NCBI RefSeq assembly: GCF_001984095.1 | Contig: NZ_LYVQ01000009.1 | Span: 1-51,747, forward strand | Reading direction: 5' to 3' | DNA from: Pelomonas sp. KK5 | Lineage (GTDB): Bacteria; Pseudomonadota; Gammaproteobacteria; Burkholderiales; Burkholderiaceae_C | Length of the DNA: 51,747 nucleotides | In this document: positions 17,655 to 25,093 of the stretch, piece by piece | Numbering within the stretch: position 1 is the first letter of the stretch | Layout of the letters: each line of letters starts with the position of its first letter | Translations under genes and position numbers: made by a program | The notes under the pieces: model-generated | What the model saw: the letters and a program-made list of their open reading frames with translations, nothing else | What the model was told of the DNA's origin: nothing | The model's database searches: none

Positions 17655-19880
17655 TCAGACGTGCGGATCGGTCAGGCCGTCCACGCCGGTCTCGACGCGG
17701 CCGGCGAACTGGGCGAGGAAGCGGCTGTCGCCATCGGCGCCGACCACCAGGTCGTACCAGCGCGAGCTGCCGGCCAGCGCCCAGTCCGAGCGGAAGCTGG
17801 CGCCCGGCGCGACCAGCTGGTGCGAGGCGGCCTGGGTGTAGCGGTCGGTGACGGTGACCATCGCCGCCGTGGTGCCGACGTTGCTGACGACCAGCGAGAC
17901 GCCCCCGCTGGCGCGGTCGTAGATCGTGCGGCAGGCCAGCTTGGCGGCGCCGTCGTCCAGGCTGCCGGCGAAGGCGCGGTAGAAGCCGTTCGGGCCGTGG
18001 ACGGCGAGGTCGTAGCTGGTGACCGTGGGCGCGGTCCAGGTGTCGGTCAGCGACTTGCCCGGCTCCACCGTGTAGCCCCAGGGGCCGGTCGAGCCGCCGG
18101 CCTGCGTGTCCAGCGTGGCCGAGCGCACCTGCAGCCAAGCGCCGGCGGTGCCGGTGTTGGTGAAGGCGAGCGTGAAGCTGCGCTTGTCCGCGTTCGGCTG
18201 CCAGTCCACCTGCAGCTCGTAGGGCAGCGCGCGCGACAGGCGCTGGCCCGGCTCCTGCACCGGCAGCGCCTGGCTGGCCGGCACGGCGGGCACGTAGCTG
18301 CTGTACTTCTTGCCGGCGACGATGTCGGCCTGCGGCGCGGCATAGGCGGCGGTGCTGGGCAGGCGGGCCGCCGCGGTGTTGGGCAGCGAGAAGTCCAGCG
18401 TCGTGCTCAGGTCGCCGCAGACCGCGCGGCGCCACGGCGAGATGTTCGGCTCGGCGATGCCGAAACGCTTCTCGATGAAGCGCACGATCGAAGTGTGGTC
18501 GAACACCTGCGAGTTGACCCAGCCGCCCTTGCTCCAGGGCGAGATCACCAGCATCGGCACGCGCGCGCCCAGGCCGTAGGGGCCGGCCGCGTAGCTGCCG
18601 GCGCCGGGGTAGATCTCGTTGACGGTGCTGACGGTGGACAGGCCCTGCGCGCTGGATGCCGGCGGCGTGGGCGCGACGACGTGGTCGAAGAAGCCGTCGT
18701 TCTCGTCGAAGCAGATGATGAAGACGGTGCTGGCCCAGACGCTCGGGTTGGCGGTCAGCGCGTTCAGCACGTTCTGGATGTACCAGACGCCGTAGCTGGT
18801 CGGCCAGTTCGAGTGCTCGCTGTAGGCCTCGGGCGCGGCGATCCAGGAGACCTGCGGCAGCGTGTTGTTGAGCACGTCGGCGCGCAGCTGGTCGAACAGG
18901 GTGCCGTTGTTCCAGGCGCCGCCGTTGAGCAGGTTGGTGCCGGTGCGGGCGCGGTCGTACAGCGGGTCGCCGGGCTGGGCGTTCTGGTACTGCTTGAAGT
19001 ACAGCAGCGAGTTGTCCCCGTAGTTGCCGATGTACGGATTGACGCTGTCCCAGCCCCAGGAGCCGGCGGCGTTCAGGCCGTGGCCGATGTCCTGGTAGAT
19101 CTTCCAGCTGACGCCGGCCTTCTGCAGGCGCTCGGGGTAGGTGGTCCAGCCGTAGCCGGCCTCGGCGTTGTTGACGACCGGGCCGAAGGGCGGTGTGCCG
19201 TTGCCGGCGTTGCCGCCGCTCGAATTGAGCGTTAGCGAGCCCGGCGTGCTGCCGGTGTTGGCCACGTCGATGCCGCCGGCGGCGGTGCCGTTCTGGCCGC
19301 ACCAGCCGCTCCAGAGGTAGTAGCGGTTGGGGTCGGTGCTCGCCATGATCGAGCAGTGGTAGGCGTCGCAGATGGTGAAGGCGTCGGCCAGCGCGTAGTA
19401 GAACGGGATGTCCGCGCGCTGCAGGTAGGCCATCGTCTGCTTGCCCTTGGCCGGCACCCAGCGGTCGTTGCGTCCGCTGTTCCAGGCCGAGTGGGCATCG
19501 GCCCAGGCGTGCGGCAGGCCGGTCAGGAACTGCTGGCCGAGGTTGGCCGCGGTCGGGTGGTAGGGCAGGATCGTCGCCGGGCTCTGCGTCACGCCCTGGC
19601 TGTTCAGGTTGGGCTGCTCGAACACCGTGGCGCCGGCGCCACCGTAGCGCTTGGCGGCCCGCGGGTCGCCGAAGCCGCGCACGCCGCGCAGCATGCCGAA
19701 GTAGTGGTCGAAGGAGCGGTTCTCCTGCATCAGCACGACGATGTGCTTGACGTCTTCGATCGTGCCGGTGGCGCCGGCGGCCGGGATGGCCAGGGCCTTC
19801 TGGATGCTGTCCGGCAGCGCGGCGCTGGCGCCCAGGCCAGCCAGGCCGCGCAGCACGGCGCGGCGGTCGATTGCGGTCAT
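17655..19880 (-). CDS. plcC: Tat-exported phosphocholine-type phospholipase C
   Basis: 741 residues, the usual size. The start at 19880 has AGGAGACC upstream. A twin-arginine signal opens the protein (DRRAVLRGLAGLGASAALP). The phosphoesterase core begins with HIVVLMQENRSFDHYFGMLR (about residues 46-65, Glu-Asn of the metal/nucleophile site) and includes FIICFDENDGFFDHV and VPMLVISPWSKGGWV. The C-terminus holds two DUF756-like beta domains typical of bacterial phospholipase C. Known relatives hydrolyse phosphatidylcholine or sphingomyelin outside the cytoplasm and are often induced by phosphate starvation. A minus-strand Pho box is at 19928-19945, 47 bp upstream. The symbol reflects the family; substrate preference is inferred. 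Confidence 0.94.
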   Translation of the reverse strand: MTAIDRRAVLRGLAGLGASAALPDSIQKALAIPAAGATGTIEDVKHIVVLMQENRSFDHYFGMLRGVRGFGDPRAAKRYGGAGATVFEQPNLNSQGVTQSPATILPYHPTAANLGQQFLTGLPHAWADAHSAWNSGRNDRWVPAKGKQTMAYLQRADIPFYYALADAFTICDAYHCSIMASTDPNRYYLWSGWCGQNGTAAGGIDVANTGSTPGSLTLNSSGGNAGNGTPPFGPVVNNAEAGYGWTTYPERLQKAGVSWKIYQDIGHGLNAAGSWGWDSVNPYIGNYGDNSLLYFKQYQNAQPGDPLYDRARTGTNLLNGGAWNNGTLFDQLRADVLNNTLPQVSWIAAPEAYSEHSNWPTSYGVWYIQNVLNALTANPSVWASTVFIICFDENDGFFDHVVAPTPPASSAQGLSTVSTVNEIYPGAGSYAAGPYGLGARVPMLVISPWSKGGWVNSQVFDHTSIVRFIEKRFGIAEPNISPWRRAVCGDLSTTLDFSLPNTAAARLPSTAAYAAPQADIVAGKKYSSYVPAVPASQALPVQEPGQRLSRALPYELQVDWQPNADKRSFTLAFTNTGTAGAWLQVRSATLDTQAGGSTGPWGYTVEPGKSLTDTWTAPTVTSYDLAVHGPNGFYRAFAGSLDDGAAKLACRTIYDRASGGVSLVVSNVGTTAAMVTVTDRYTQAASHQLVAPGASFRSDWALAGSSRWYDLVVGADGDSRFLAQFAGRVETGVDGLTDPHV

Positions 19881-19927
19881 CGGGGTCTCCTGTGGGGATG
19901 CGACGCGGCGGATTCTGGAAAGCGCCG

Positions 19928-19945
19928 GTGACCGGGCAGTGACGC
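19928..19945 (-). promoter_or_regulatory. Pho box upstream of the phospholipase C operon
   Basis: Minus strand: GCGTCAC, four bases (TGCC), CGGTCAC. The two GTCAC cores are exactly 11 bp apart. CAGAAT follows ten bases later as a -10. It shares a 201-bp divergent intergenic region with the box at 19990. Confidence 0.62.
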
Positions 19946-19989
19946 GCACATGTCCAGTTGTTCACGAAGGTTCACCCCCGATTCGCGGG

Positions 19990-20007
19990 GGTTCATCGGC
20001 TTGTCAC
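19990..20007 (+). promoter_or_regulatory. Pho box upstream of the lamin-tail/SdiA-regulated PEP-CTERM operon
   Basis: Plus strand: GGTTCAT, CGGC, TTGTCAC, with an 11-bp period. Two more TTCAC half-sites (19961 and 19971) lie upstream at roughly helical spacing. The -10 is not obvious. The leader would be about 50 bases. Confidence 0.5.
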
Positions 20008-20081
20008 ATCCCTGCCCCAGGCACTCCCTAACCTGCGCGCCGGTACCCGTACTCAGCCCTTCAGACCAACAAGGAACAACG

Positions 20082-20765
20082 ATGAAGAAGATCGCCCTCG
20101 TGGCCGCCGCCGTGCTGGCCGCCACCACCGCCGCCCACGCGGACATCCGCATCACCGAAGTCGCCCCCTGGAGCAGCGGCAACTCGCCGGTCGGCGCCGA
20201 CTGGTTCGAGCTGACCAACACCGGCAGCAGCGCCGTCAGCCTGGCCGGCTGGAAGATGGACGACGACTCTGCCGCCTTCGGCAGCGCCGCCGCGCTGGCC
20301 GGCATCAGCTCGATCGGCGCCGGCGAGTCGGTGATCTTCATCGAGGGCAGCGGCGCCGCCCTGGTCAACCTGTTCAAGAGCACCTGGTTCGGCAGCAACG
20401 TGCCGGCCGGCCTGCAGGTCGGCACCTACAGCGGCTCCGGCGTGGGCCTGAGCGCCTCGGCCGACCAGGTCAACATCTTCGACGCCAGCGGCACGCTGCA
20501 GGCCAAGGTGATCTTCGGCGCCTCCGACAGCAGCTCGCCCTACCAGACCTTCGACAACGCCCAGGGCCTGAACGGCGTGACCATCAGCCTGCTGAGCGCC
20601 ACCGGCAGCAACGGCGCCTTCGTCGCCGCCGGCGACGCCGCCGAGATCGGCTCGCCCGGCCGCATCGCCGCTGCCGCCGTGCCGGAACCCTCGTCCTATG
20701 CGCTGATGCTGGGCGGCCTGCTGGCCGTGGGCCTCATCGCCCGCAAGCGCAGCCACAAGGCCTGA
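20082..20765 (+). CDS. Lamin-tail-domain PEP-CTERM protein
   Basis: 227 residues. ATG 20082 has AAGGAA upstream. The signal peptide MKKIALVAAAVLAATTAAHA is followed at once by a lamin tail domain (IRITEVAPW ... GADWFELTNTGSSAVSLAGW). In bacteria this immunoglobulin-like fold often accompanies secreted nucleases, but no nuclease domain is present here. The C-terminus is a PEP-CTERM signal: VPEPSSYALMLGGLLAVG, then ARKRSHKA. It is the first gene of a two-gene operon behind the Pho box at 19990. The surface location is well supported; the ligand is unknown. Confidence 0.9.
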   Translation: MKKIALVAAAVLAATTAAHADIRITEVAPWSSGNSPVGADWFELTNTGSSAVSLAGWKMDDDSAAFGSAAALAGISSIGAGESVIFIEGSGAALVNLFKSTWFGSNVPAGLQVGTYSGSGVGLSASADQVNIFDASGTLQAKVIFGASDSSSPYQTFDNAQGLNGVTISLLSATGSNGAFVAAGDAAEIGSPGRIAAAAVPEPSSYALMLGGLLAVGLIARKRSHKA

Positions 20766-20768
20766 GCC

Positions 20769-21767
20769 ATGAAGACGACGAGCAAGCAGCTTCTCATCGC
20801 CCTGGCCGCCACCCTGGCGCTCGGCTCGGCCCAGGCGGCCGGCTCGCTGAACCTGGCCAACTACGGCGTCAGCGCCACCTACGCGCTGGACATCCTCGGC
20901 GGCACCGGCGGCGGCATCTCCGGCCTGGAGGCCTCGGCCGTCACCTACGCCAAGGACCGCAACTCGCTGTTCTTCGTCGGCGACGAGGGCACCGGCGTGG
21001 TCGAGATCTCGCTGACCGGCAAGACCCTCGGCACGATGGCCTTCGACTGGACCGGCACCGGCAGCACCAAGCACGACACGGAAAGCCTGGCCTACCTCGG
21101 CAACGGCCAGCTGGTGGTCGGCGAGGAGCGCCTGTACGACGCCTACAAGTTCAGCTACGCCAACGGCGGCAGCGCCAAGCTGGTGAACGCCGGCGTGTCG
21201 ATCAGCAATGACAACGTCGGCAACGACGGCATGGAAGGCCTGGCCTACGACCCGCGCAACGGCGGCAGCTTCATCGCCGTCAAGCAGGACGTGCCCGAGG
21301 ACGTGCGCAGCGGCACGCTCACCTTCGGCGCCAACCTGAGCGGCGTCGCCAGCACCAGCACGCTGTTCGACCCGGCCAAGCTGGGCCTGTCCACGCTGTC
21401 GGACGTGGCCGTGCTGTCCACCGTCGACTCGCTGGCCGGCACCGCCGGTGCAGACAACCTGCTGTTCCTGAGCCTGGGTTCGCGCATGCTGGTCGAGGCC
21501 GACCGCAGCGGCAACGTGATCAGCCGCTTCGACCTCTCCAACGTGCTGGCCCACAACGGCATCGAGGGCGTGACCATCGACGAGAAGGGCACGATCTACC
21601 TGGTGGCCGAGCAGATCCAGGACGGCACCGGCCCGGCCAACCCGGCCTCGCAGCTGATCGTGCTGAGCGCGACGGCCCCGGTCCCCGAGCCGGCCAGCGC
21701 CGCGCTGATGCTGATCGGCGGCATCGGCCTGTTCGCTGCCGCCAAGCGCCGCCGTCTCCAGCGCTGA
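20769..21767 (+). CDS. SdiA-regulated-type beta-propeller PEP-CTERM protein
   Basis: 332 residues, starting three bases after the previous stop. The signal peptide ends at AQAAGS. The body matches the SdiA-regulated/phytase-like propeller pattern (GLEASAVTYAKDRNSLFFVGDEG, ESLAYLGNGQLVVGEERL, GMEGLAYDPRNGGSFIAVKQ, GIEGVTIDEKGTIYLVAEQ). These repeats are analogous to those of the propeller encoded at 15548. PEP-CTERM end: VPEPASAALMLIGG, AAKRRRLQR. It is the last gene of the operon, with a strong terminator 20 bp downstream. A surface phosphoesterase or binding role is inference from fold and regulation. Confidence 0.88.
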   Translation: MKTTSKQLLIALAATLALGSAQAAGSLNLANYGVSATYALDILGGTGGGISGLEASAVTYAKDRNSLFFVGDEGTGVVEISLTGKTLGTMAFDWTGTGSTKHDTESLAYLGNGQLVVGEERLYDAYKFSYANGGSAKLVNAGVSISNDNVGNDGMEGLAYDPRNGGSFIAVKQDVPEDVRSGTLTFGANLSGVASTSTLFDPAKLGLSTLSDVAVLSTVDSLAGTAGADNLLFLSLGSRMLVEADRSGNVISRFDLSNVLAHNGIEGVTIDEKGTIYLVAEQIQDGTGPANPASQLIVLSATAPVPEPASAALMLIGGIGLFAAAKRRRLQR

Positions 21768-21786
21768 GCGGCCTGCGCCTGCCTCG

Positions 21787-21813
21787 AAGCCGACCCGCCG
21801 GGTCGGCTTTTTT
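21787..21813 (+). terminator. Rho-independent terminator after the SdiA-regulated-type gene
   Basis: 9-bp stem (AGCCGACCC / GGGTCGGCT) with a GCC loop and six T. The next Pho box starts four bases after it. Confidence 0.92.
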
Positions 21814-21816
21814 CAT

Positions 21817-21834
21817 GCTTCACAGCCCTGTCAT
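21817..21834 (+). promoter_or_regulatory. Pho box upstream of the PlcP-like gene
   Basis: GCTTCAC, AGCC, CTGTCAT. The second half is a perfect consensus 7-mer, and the TCA cores are 11 bp apart. It is wedged between the previous terminator and the gene, 48 bp from ATG 21883. Confidence 0.58.
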
Positions 21835-21882
21835 CGCTGCCGCCGACGATGCGGAACCATGCCAACTCGTCGGGACCACAGC

Positions 21883-22719
21883 ATGGAAAGCGACAACACC
21901 CCGGTGCTGCACATGCGCACCGTCTGGATCTCCGACCTGCACCTGGGCACGCCCGGCTGCCAGGCCGAGGCGCTGCTGGACTTCCTGCGCGACGTGGAGT
22001 GCGAGACGCTCTACCTCGTCGGCGACATCATCGACGGCTGGCAGCTGCGCCGCTCCTGGTACTGGCCGCAGGCCCACAACGACGTGGTGCAGAAGCTGCT
22101 GCGCAAGGCGCGCAAGGGCACGCGGGTGATCTTCGTGCCGGGCAACCACGACGAGTTCGCCCGCAAGTACGTGGAGCACAGCTTCGGCGGCGTCGAGGTG
22201 ATGGACGAGGCCATCCACACCACCGCCGACGGCAAGCGCCTGTGGATCACCCACGGCGACCTGTTCGACGGCGTGATCCAGTGCGCCAAGTGGCTGGCCT
22301 ATGTCGGCGACGTGGCCTACGAGACCACGCTGAAGGTCAACCGCCACTTCAACCGCTTCCGCGCCAAGCTCGGCATGCCCTACTGGAGCCTCTCCAAGTA
22401 CCTGAAGCTCAAGGTCAAGCGCGCGGTCAGCTTCATCAGCGACTTCGAGGAGGCCGTGGCCCGCGAGGCCCGCAAGCGCGGCGTGGACGGGGTCGTCTGC
22501 GGCCACATCCACCATGCCGAGATCCGCGACATCGACGGCGTGCTGTACTGCAACGACGGCGACTGGGTGGAGAGCCTCACCGCCCTGGTGGAGCACCACG
22601 ACGGCCGGCTGGAGATCCTGGACTTCAGCGAACGGCTGCTGCTTCAGCCGATGCGCCAGGGCAGCACAAGGCCGGTGGCGTTGCCCGAGCCGCAAGCGGC
22701 GGCGATGCTGGTCGACTGA
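21883..22719 (+). CDS. PlcP-like calcineurin-type metallophosphoesterase (often annotated UDP-2,3-diacylglucosamine diphosphatase)
   Basis: 278 residues. I chose ATG 21883 over in-frame ATG 21859 because it puts the Pho box 48 bp upstream, like its neighbours (47 and 52 bp). All metal-binding motifs are present: SDLHLG, GDIIDGW, GNHDEF, THGDLFD and CGHIHH. The segment RRSWYWPQAHNDVVQKLLRK and the family length fit the PlcP branch. In Sinorhizobium, PlcP is a cytoplasmic phospholipase C that breaks down phosphatidylcholine and related lipids when phosphate is short. The convergent neighbour is a glycolipid synthase, which supports that reading over lipid A synthesis (LpxH). The two genes overlap tail-to-tail by 76 bp. 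Confidence 0.9.
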   Translation: MESDNTPVLHMRTVWISDLHLGTPGCQAEALLDFLRDVECETLYLVGDIIDGWQLRRSWYWPQAHNDVVQKLLRKARKGTRVIFVPGNHDEFARKYVEHSFGGVEVMDEAIHTTADGKRLWITHGDLFDGVIQCAKWLAYVGDVAYETTLKVNRHFNRFRAKLGMPYWSLSKYLKLKVKRAVSFISDFEEAVAREARKRGVDGVVCGHIHHAEIRDIDGVLYCNDGDWVESLTALVEHHDGRLEILDFSERLLLQPMRQGSTRPVALPEPQAAAMLVD

Positions 22720-23843
22720 GCCAGCAGCCGCTCGAACACCTCCACCACCTCGAACACCGCGCGGTTGTCCAGCCGCGCCACCGCCGCCCGGTAGCGCGGC
22801 AGGCCGGCCAGCAGGGCCGCCACGCCGTCGCCGACCTCGCGCATCGAGTCCAGCACCAGGCCCACGTCCATCTCGCGCACCCAGCGGGCGTTGTAGCGCT
22901 CCTGCGGCATCGTGCCGCGGCCGCCGCTGGTGATCACCGGCAGGCCCATGCGCAGCGCCTCGCTGAGGCAGCCGGGGCCGGGCTTGCCGATGAAGTAGTC
23001 GGCCAGCTGCAGCGTCTGCGCCACCTGCGAGGTGAAGCCCAGCACCGCGTGCGCCGGCGCACCCTGCTCGCGCAGGCGCCGTGCAAGCTTGCCGTTATGC
23101 CCGCAGATCAGGATCAGCTGCTCGTCGCGCAGCTGGCGGGCGATCTTCAGCATCTGCATGGAGCCGTGGCCGCCGAACATCACCAGGCCGGTCGGCCGCG
23201 CCGGGTCCAGGCCCAGCGCACGCTGCGCGGCCTCGCGGTCCGCCCGCGGCGGCACGTAGAACGAGGGCCGCAGCACCATGCCCGAGACCAGGCTCAGGTC
23301 CGCCTCGCCATGGCCGGCGGCGCGCGCCTGGGCGTACGCACGCGGCGTGCCGCAGACGATGTGCTGGCGCTGCTGCACCCGGCGGGGCTCGATCCAGAAG
23401 TTGGGCGGCAGGTCGGCCATGTCGGTCAGCACCGTCGCGAAGGGCACGCCGGGCAGCGCCTCGTTGACCGACTGGCACAGCGCGCGGTTGAAGTTGGGCA
23501 CCAGCGAGACCACCAGGTCCGGCTCGCTGGCCGCCCAGTGGCGGCGCAGCGGCTCCACCAGCTGGGTGTGGAAGAGCCGGATCAGGCCCTGCAGCATCTT
23601 CAGCTCCTGGGCCATGCCCAGGGTCCAGCCGCGCTGCAGCCGCTTGTTGTAGAAGTCCTCCGGCGCCGCCCCGGTCAGCTGGCGCAGGCGCTGCTGCGGG
23701 TCCAGCAGCTCGAACAGGTTGACCAGCCGCACGTCCCAGGGCCTCTGCTGCTGCTCGATCAGCGCCTGCAGCGCCTGGGCGGCGGCGCGGTGACCGCCGC
23801 CGGCGTTGAAGTAGACGAGGGCGATGGATGTCTTGCTTGCCAT
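22644..23843 (-). CDS. MGDG-synthase-like glycosyltransferase (GT28)
   Basis: 399 residues from ATG 23843. The N-terminal domain has the monogalactosyldiacylglycerol synthase motif YFNAGGGHRAAAQAL (about 12-26). The C-terminal GT28 domain has VMFGGHGSMQML, ILICGHNGKLARRL and FIGKPGPGCLSEALRMG, the nucleotide-sugar site. Relatives transfer a sugar from UDP-hexose to diacylglycerol at the inner membrane. Diacylglycerol is exactly what the neighbouring phospholipase would release. Strong Pho-type repeats lie upstream (23866-23905). No clear Shine-Dalgarno is seen, and the leader would be very short. The sugar donor and acceptor are inferred, not shown. Confidence 0.9.
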   Translation of the reverse strand: MASKTSIALVYFNAGGGHRAAAQALQALIEQQQRPWDVRLVNLFELLDPQQRLRQLTGAAPEDFYNKRLQRGWTLGMAQELKMLQGLIRLFHTQLVEPLRRHWAASEPDLVVSLVPNFNRALCQSVNEALPGVPFATVLTDMADLPPNFWIEPRRVQQRQHIVCGTPRAYAQARAAGHGEADLSLVSGMVLRPSFYVPPRADREAAQRALGLDPARPTGLVMFGGHGSMQMLKIARQLRDEQLILICGHNGKLARRLREQGAPAHAVLGFTSQVAQTLQLADYFIGKPGPGCLSEALRMGLPVITSGGRGTMPQERYNARWVREMDVGLVLDSMREVGDGVAALLAGLPRYRAAVARLDNRAVFEVVEVFERLLAQSTSIAAACGSGNATGLVLPWRIG

Positions 23844-23865
23844 GCGCGGAGCATGAAATCGCCCC

Positions 23866-23905
23866 GTGACGGTGCGGTGACGGCCCCTCAAACAATTGGT
23901 GACAA
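23866..23905 (-). promoter_or_regulatory. Extended Pho box upstream of the glycolipid synthase
   Basis: Minus strand: two perfect CCGTCAC copies four bases apart (plus positions 23866-23872 and 23877-23883). A third copy, TTGTCAC, lies exactly 22 bp farther (23899-23905). All are in an 11-bp register. The proximal copy ends only 22 bp from the start codon. Confidence 0.72.
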
Positions 23906-23994
23906 GAAAGCTGGCCCGCCAATTGCCTGGGCTGGCGCAAGACGGCGCCGTTGCCGTCGAGATTTGACGTTAGCAAACTCGGACGGGTGGGCTT

Positions 23995-25005
23995 ATGCTG
24001 ATGGACTGGATGGACCGCAACGCCATGAACCCCGCCGCCCCGCACCGCCGCCTGCTCACCGAATCGCGCCTGTTCGCGATGATCAATGCCAGCGGCGACT
24101 GCTTCTGGGAGCTGGACGTCGACCGGCGCTTCGTCTACATCAGCGAGAACCTGGCGCGGATGCTGGGCTACGGCGCCGAGGAACTGGTGGGCCGCTCGGT
24201 GCTGGAGGTGCTGACGCCGGAGTACAAGCTCGAGGTGATGCGCCTGGCGATGCAGCGCGGCGACCCCAAGGCCGCATCGGCCGGCGCGATGCGCCACGAG
24301 GGCGCCTTCGTGCGCAAGGACGGCAGCACCACCTGGGGCGACACCGTCTCGGTGCCGGTGTTCGACGACGCCGGGGCGCACCTGGGCTACTTCGGCATCA
24401 CCCGCGACATCACCCAGCGCAAGCACGACGAGCAGGCGCTGCGAGAGGCCAACGCCCAGCTGCAGGCCCAGGTGCAGCGCATCAACCAGCTGCACGAGCA
24501 GGTGCGCGAGCAGACCATCCGCGACGAGCTGACCGGCGTCTACAACCGCCGCCACTTCGTCGCCGTGGCCGAGCGCGAGCTGGCCCGCGCCCGCCGCGCC
24601 CAGCAGCCGCTGTCGCTGGTGATGCTGGACGTGGACCACTTCAAGCGCGTCAACGACGACTACGGCCACCCGGCCGGCGACGAGGCGCTGCGCGTGATCG
24701 GCCTGCTGCTGCGCTCCACCTCCCGCGCGGAAGACCTGGCCTGCCGGCTCGGCGGCGAGGAGTTCGCCGTGCTGATGCCGGGCATGGACCATCCGGGCGC
24801 GGTGGCCCGCGCGCAGGAGTGGCGCGCCGCGCTGGCCTCGCTGAAGACCCGCTTCGCCGGCGTGGACCTGAGCCTCACCGCCTCCTTCGGCGTCGCGACC
24901 TACCCCCAGCATGCCGACACGCTGGACGCGCTGATGAGCAGCGTGGACAAGCGCCTGTATCGCGCCAAGGAAGCCGGCCGCAACCAGGTGATCGGGGCGG
25001 AATAA
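23995..25005 (+). CDS. Cytoplasmic PAS-GGDEF diguanylate cyclase
   Basis: 336 residues from ATG 23995; in-frame ATGs at 24001, 24010 and 24025 are alternatives. There is no signal peptide or membrane segment. A PAS domain covers about 20-140 (INASGDCFWELDVDRRFVYI ... GITRDITQRKHDEQ), then a coiled-coil linker (about 145-175), then GGDEF (178-334). GGEEF is at 253-257 and the I-site RAED at 244-247, so activity and product inhibition are expected. It is divergent from the glycolipid synthase and shares the region holding the Pho repeats. Whether phosphate controls it is unclear. Confidence 0.94.
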   Translation: MLMDWMDRNAMNPAAPHRRLLTESRLFAMINASGDCFWELDVDRRFVYISENLARMLGYGAEELVGRSVLEVLTPEYKLEVMRLAMQRGDPKAASAGAMRHEGAFVRKDGSTTWGDTVSVPVFDDAGAHLGYFGITRDITQRKHDEQALREANAQLQAQVQRINQLHEQVREQTIRDELTGVYNRRHFVAVAERELARARRAQQPLSLVMLDVDHFKRVNDDYGHPAGDEALRVIGLLLRSTSRAEDLACRLGGEEFAVLMPGMDHPGAVARAQEWRAALASLKTRFAGVDLSLTASFGVATYPQHADTLDALMSSVDKRLYRAKEAGRNQVIGAE

Positions 25006-25093
25006 AGGGCCCATTTCCGATCGGCGAAGGAGCCCTTCGCGCGGCGGCGTGACAATGCTCGGTTGCCCGAGGCCCGGGCGCCGAAAGGAAACC

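Noticed and set aside
21883..22719. Reading the phosphoesterase as lipid A enzyme LpxH
   Set aside because: Motifs are shared by both families, but the extra W-rich block, the Pho box and the glycolipid synthase neighbour fit PlcP better. Not excluded.
25023..25039. Hairpin GCGAAGG / CCTTCGC after the second diguanylate cyclase
   Set aside because: No T-tract on either strand and only a 7-bp stem, so not called a terminator.
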